A DNA stretch of 9,662 nucleotides. It comes from Candidatus Methanophagaceae archaeon. Its GTDB lineage: Archaea > Halobacteriota > Syntropharchaeia > Alkanophagales > Methanospirareceae. Below the pieces are notes generated by a model. That model was not told the origin of the DNA, did no database searches, and saw only the letters and a program-made list of their open reading frames with translations. Positions 6,803-9,662 of this stretch are shown here, piece after piece (the first letter of the stretch is position 1; each line of letters opens with the position of its first letter). The translations under genes were made by a program, and so were the position numbers. Location of the stretch: contig QENJ01000231.1 in assembly GCA_013374505.1 (NCBI GenBank), positions 1-9,662 of the forward strand. Direction: 5' to 3'.

Positions 6803-6810
6803 TTTATAGA
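6803..6810 (+). promoter_or_regulatory. TATA box for the thermosome gene
   Basis: TTTATAGA lies 49 bases ahead of the thermosome ATG. Initiation near 6833 gives a leader of about 27 bases with GAGGA at 6846-6850. A second box, TTTATAAT at 6775-6782, is closer to consensus but would give a longer leader; either or both may be used. Confidence 0.5.
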
Positions 6811-6859
6811 TTAATAGAGTATTGAGGAAGGAAGTATAAGTTAACGAGGAAAGATAAAA

Positions 6860-8524
6860 ATGGCAGGACAATTAGGTGGAGTACCGATACTGGTACTTGG
6901 AGCAGGTAGTGAACGGATACGAGGTAGGGACGCACAGAGTGCGAACATAAATGCGGCGAAGGCAGTGGCTGATGCGGTTCGTACCACATTGGGACCAAAG
7001 GGTATGGATAAGATGCTTGTGGGTGCTATGGGAGACGTGGTAATAACAAATGACGGCGCGACAATTCTAAAAGAGATGGAAATCGAGAGTCCCGCGGCGA
7101 AGATGATAGTAGAAGTGGCGAAGACCGTGGACTCGGTTGCGGGCGATGGCACGACAACTTCTGTTGTAATCGGTGGCGAACTGCTGAAGAAGGCGGAAGA
7201 TCTATTGGAACAGCAATTGCACCCGACAGTAGTCATATTGGGCTATAATCTGGCAGCAGAGAAGGCGCGAGAGGTGCTGGCCGAAATATCTTCGGATATA
7301 GACGTAGAAAACGAAGAAGAGCTGAAGAAAGTAGCAAGAACTTCGATTACGGGCAAGTTCGCAGAATCGTCTCGTGAGTTCCTCTCGGAGATAGCGATGC
7401 AGGCGGTTAAGAATATAGCGGAGACCGGACATGGAGGGGCTAGAGTAGTAGATATAGATAACATATGCGTAGAGAAGAAAGTGGGCGGGCGAATAGAAGA
7501 TACCGAGTTGGTACAGGGTATAGCGATAGACAAAGAAGTGGTGCATCCCGGAATGCCAACGAAAGTAGAGGATGCGAAGGTAGCATTAGTAAGCGCATCT
7601 CTGGAAGTGAAGAAGACCGAGACAAGCGCGGAGCTAAAGATAACGACCTCAGATCAGTTAAAAGGGTTCCTTGATGAGGAAGAGCACGAGCTGAAAGCGA
7701 TGGCCGAGCGCATAAAAGAAAGCGGTGCGAACGTAGTGATCTGTCAGAAGGGAATAGACGACCTCGTGCAGCATTATCTCGCGAAATACGGTATTATGGC
7801 GGTGCGAAGGTCAAAGAAGAGCGATATGGATAGATTGGCGAAAGCAACCGGCGGTAATGTCGTGACTACTCTGGAAGAGCTAAGCAAAAGTGATTTAGGG
7901 TATGCCGGGCTTGTAGACGAGCGGAAGATGGGCGGCGATAAGATGCTGTTTATAGAAGAGTGCAAGAATCCGCATGCGGTCTCCATAGTACTACGCGGTG
8001 GGTCCGAACAGGTAGTAGATGAAATCGAGAGGGTGTTACATGATATGCTCATGGTAGTAGCAAGCATTTTAGAAGACGGCAAAGCAGTTGCAGGTGGTGG
8101 CGCGGTGGAAACGGAATTAGCGCTGCGAATACGCGAATACGGTGCGTCACTAAAAGGAAGGGAGCAATTGGCGGTAGAGAAATTCGCAGAGGCGCTGGAT
8201 ATAATCCCGAGGACCTTGGCGGAAAATGCAGGACTCGACCCGATAGACATGCTGGTGGCGTTGAAAGCGGCGCATGAACGAGGCGAAAAGAATGCGGGCT
8301 TGAACGTTTATACCGGTAAAGTGGTAGATATGTGGCAGGCCGGCGTGATAGAGCCATTGAGGACAAAGAAGCAGTCGGTGGAGTCGGCTACGGAGGCTGC
8401 TACGATGATACTCAAGATAGATGATGTGATAGCGTCAACTAGAGCGAGCCCACCGCCACCTGAGGGTATGCCGCCGGGTGCTGGTGGAATGGGTGGTATG
8501 CCTGGCGGGATGATGCCGTACTGA
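6860..8524 (+). CDS. ths: Thermosome subunit (archaeal group II chaperonin)
   Basis: A full-length 554-residue chaperonin subunit that forms double-ring, built-in-lid complexes in the cytoplasm and folds proteins using ATP. Seen: N-terminal VLGAGSERIRGRDAQ; TTLGPKGMDKM (42-52); VTND-type NDGATIL with the conserved Asp65 (64-70); ATP-binding GDGTTTSV (95-102); GGGAVETE (412-419); and KVVDMWQAGVIEP near the C-terminus, the second nucleotide-pocket aspartate region. It ends in the flexible Gly/Met tail (GGMGGMPGGMMPY) typical of the family. Start ATG 6860 with GAGGA nine bases upstream. It stands alone, with its own promoter and a palindrome beside the TATA box that may give heat control. Length and all motifs are normal, and codon choice is tidy, in contrast to the broken genes on both sides. 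Which paralogue (alpha or beta type) cannot be decided from one copy. Confidence 0.97.
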   Translation: MAGQLGGVPILVLGAGSERIRGRDAQSANINAAKAVADAVRTTLGPKGMDKMLVGAMGDVVITNDGATILKEMEIESPAAKMIVEVAKTVDSVAGDGTTTSVVIGGELLKKAEDLLEQQLHPTVVILGYNLAAEKAREVLAEISSDIDVENEEELKKVARTSITGKFAESSREFLSEIAMQAVKNIAETGHGGARVVDIDNICVEKKVGGRIEDTELVQGIAIDKEVVHPGMPTKVEDAKVALVSASLEVKKTETSAELKITTSDQLKGFLDEEEHELKAMAERIKESGANVVICQKGIDDLVQHYLAKYGIMAVRRSKKSDMDRLAKATGGNVVTTLEELSKSDLGYAGLVDERKMGGDKMLFIEECKNPHAVSIVLRGGSEQVVDEIERVLHDMLMVVASILEDGKAVAGGGAVETELALRIREYGASLKGREQLAVEKFAEALDIIPRTLAENAGLDPIDMLVALKAAHERGEKNAGLNVYTGKVVDMWQAGVIEPLRTKKQSVESATEAATMILKIDDVIASTRASPPPPEGMPPGAGGMGGMPGGMMPY

Positions 8525-8665
8525 GCTATAAGAAGTTTAGGTATAAGTGTTTACCGCTGAGCTCGCGGAGAATGCAGAGAGATGAGCAGGTCTATGTACA
8601 CTCTGCGAGTTCGGTGGTGAATGAGGTCTGCAGAGGCGAAAAGGAAAAGGTGGGGCTATAAGAAG
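8525..8665 (+). repeat. 11-base direct repeat flanking the thermosome 3' gap
   Basis: GCTATAAGAAG occurs at 8525-8535, just after the thermosome stop, and again at 8655-8665, just before the decayed secreted-protein gene. Between them are only short hairpin-like stretches (CCGC-N7-GCGG at 8554-8568; GCAGAG at 8574-8579 pairing with CTCTGC at 8602-8607). No open frame or T-tract terminator is seen. The repeat may be chance, a TATA-like element used twice, or a target-site scar. Confidence 0.3.
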
Positions 8666-8667
8666 AA

Positions 8668-9275
8668 ATGCAAAGAGAGACGGTAGTTAAAAAATGGGGT
8701 ATGATTGGTAATCGTATCTTTAATGCTGGTATTGGTGCCGTCTGTGCGTGCTGAAGCGATTATTATTGTTCATACATGTACGAATCTTTCGAAGATACCG
8801 ACAGATTGGATAAAACAATCAAAGGCGATGTTCAATCTTTCTTATGGACACACATCGCAGGGAAGTCAGATAGTAATTGGGATGAACGTCATCAAGAAAC
8901 CAGCGGGTTCTCTCTACTCTGTTCGATTTTGCCGACATAGAACGCTATGACCCTGACGGTAACTATTTCCTGGATCGTGGAGCTGATGATGGGTTTAACT
9001 ATGATTGTGGAGGTAACTGGGCAGACGAGTGGTGTGCCGCTAATCCTGGTAGCGACTTGTGTGCAGCCTGCTCTTGTGCATATTCAAAAGCTTTGAACTG
9101 TAATCTAAAAGACAGAGCTTTCTGGTGGATGATGGCATGCCTTGCCGGTTGGGACGGTGAGCAAGAATGTCTCGGCACATGCTGCAACGACACAAACGGT
9201 AGCGATCCTTTTGCAACAAACGTAAACTGCAGTAGCTGTATCACCAATCCAAAACCACCGATTAACGCAGATTAA
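8668..9275 (+). pseudogene. Secreted Cys-rich protein of unknown function, large internal deletion
   Basis: Two pieces of one protein lie in different frames. The first (from ATG 8668, or 8705 in the shifted frame) shows a signal peptide (VKKWGMI, a one-base shift near 8703, then LVIVSLMLVLVPSVRA-EA) and HTCTNLSKIPTDWIKQSK...LSYGHTSQGSQIV. At about 8910-8921 it jumps to LFDFADIERYDPDGNYFLDR, then a Cys-rich stretch (WADEWCAANPG, CAACSCAYSKALNC) and AFWWMMACLAGWDG (8919-9275). I recall intact secreted archaeal and bacterial proteins that carry both parts on one chain, separated by roughly 100 or more residues, with the order HTSHGSQ ... DFADIE.YDPDG ... FWWMMARLAGWDG; the middle is missing here. 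The function of the family is unknown to me; the His and Asp motifs loosely recall SGNH-type hydrolases. The stop codon falls inside a repeat-like sequence (TTAACGCAGATT), so the original C-terminus is also lost. Confidence 0.75.
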
Positions 9276-9331
9276 CACAGAAGATAAAAATCAAAACAAT
9301 GTTCAACGTAAATAAATCCGTGCAAATCCGC
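9262..9331. repeat. Imperfect inverted repeat of the TTAACGCAGATTAACACAG type
   Basis: The 15 bases at 9267-9281 match the reverse complement of 9317-9331 at 11 positions, around an A-rich loop of 35 bases. The core TTAACGCAGATT (9262-9273) also occurs at 978-989 in the gap downstream of the cytochrome gene. Sequences of this flavour are, to my recollection, common dispersed intergenic elements in many prokaryotes. It could be a non-autonomous element or a degenerate hairpin. Confidence 0.35.
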
Positions 9332-9358
9332 ATCTTAAATAGAAGGAAGTTATGCTCT

Positions 9359-9640
9359 ATGCAGACACGAGATTTCTCAAGATTAGCACAAGAAAGGGAG
9401 AATGGTTAATAGAGATGGGTATCCTCTTCAAAAAGTATGGTAAAACGCATGCGGGCTTCAATTTATCTAAATCCTGGGTGCTCCCCCCTTATAGTTGGGG
9501 TATTTATTCGGTTCCTTTTTATCTTTTACCGCCATTGCGATAATAATAAAATGCATGAACAGTATAAAAAAAACGAGGGCCTAAACGGGAAGATCACGAT
9601 CAGGCATGTCCCAATCCAGATTGCGATGTTTATGGAATAG
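9359..9640 (+). pseudogene. Scrambled remains of a small membrane protein, unrecognised
   Basis: Three frames can be stitched into one plausible protein. From ATG 9359, with AAGGAAG (9343-9349) nine bases upstream, it reads MQTRDFSRLAQERENG and stops. One frame over it continues WLIEMGILFKKYGKTHAGFN then LSK. Another frame, near a run of six C, gives PLIVGVFIRFLFIFYRH, a membrane segment, followed by a polar tail ending at TAG 9638-9640. Three single-base additions would give one protein of about 90 residues with a single hydrophobic helix. I do not recognise the family, so the joining is inference; the frames could also be unrelated. Nothing else is seen between 9332 and 9662. Confidence 0.3.
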
Positions 9641-9662
9641 TCAACCACGAAGCTGTGATCAG

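Noticed and set aside
8554..8607. Hairpins after the thermosome gene as an intrinsic terminator
   Set aside because: The stems are only four to six bases and no T-tract follows, so terminator function is unsupported.
1..9662. tRNA, rRNA, CRISPR array or transposase
   Set aside because: No T-loop-like GTTCRANYC within a cloverleaf, no regularly spaced repeats and no transposase motifs were seen on either strand by eye; a covariance-model scan was not possible.

Overview
The window reads as archaeal chromosome. It carries a group II chaperonin (thermosome), AT-rich TATA boxes about 25-35 nt ahead of likely transcription starts, a cell-surface multiheme cytochrome ending in a PGF-CTERM sorting tail, and a NifX-like / ferredoxin / MinD-type ATPase cluster of the kind found in anaerobic archaea. 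This mix fits an anaerobic, cytochrome-rich Methanomicrobia relative, and an ANME-1/Methanophagales-like lineage is the best guess. No rRNA or other phylogenetic marker is present to confirm it.

Layout. 1-859 (minus): 5' part of an intact FAD/NAD(P)H oxidoreductase of the CoA-disulfide-reductase type, cut by the window edge. 1094-2207 (minus): an eight- or nine-heme secreted cytochrome split by two single-base frameshifts. 2473-5161 (plus): a NifX-like protein with a Gly/Met-rich tail; a small 2x[4Fe-4S] ferredoxin; a MinD-type ATPase with a ferredoxin insertion, destroyed by two stops, two frameshifts and loss of its P-loop lysine; a radical SAM protein that looks truncated; and, fused directly to its end, the leftover middle of a second MinD-type ATPase. 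5303-6718 (minus): intact aspartate kinase. 6860-8524 (plus): intact thermosome subunit, divergent from the kinase, with a short inverted repeat abutting its TATA box. 8668-9275: wreck of a secreted Cys-rich protein with a large internal deletion. 9262-9331: an imperfect inverted repeat. 9359-9640: scrambled remains of a small membrane protein that I do not recognise.

How it fits together. The window mixes intact housekeeping genes (oxidoreductase, aspartate kinase, thermosome) with a high density of decaying accessory genes. The NifX/ferredoxin/MinD/radical SAM block looks like a once-functional Fe-S or metal-cluster carrier operon in which only the NifX-like protein and the small ferredoxin remain clearly whole. 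Most frameshifts are repaired by adding one base. That suggests either deletion-biased pseudogene decay or a read set with deletion errors. The nonsense codons, the P-loop substitution and two large deletion junctions cannot be explained as indel errors, so at least part of the decay is probably real. I see no complete, previously undescribed system; the most informative signals are the decay pattern, the deletion junctions and the candidate heat-shock operator.
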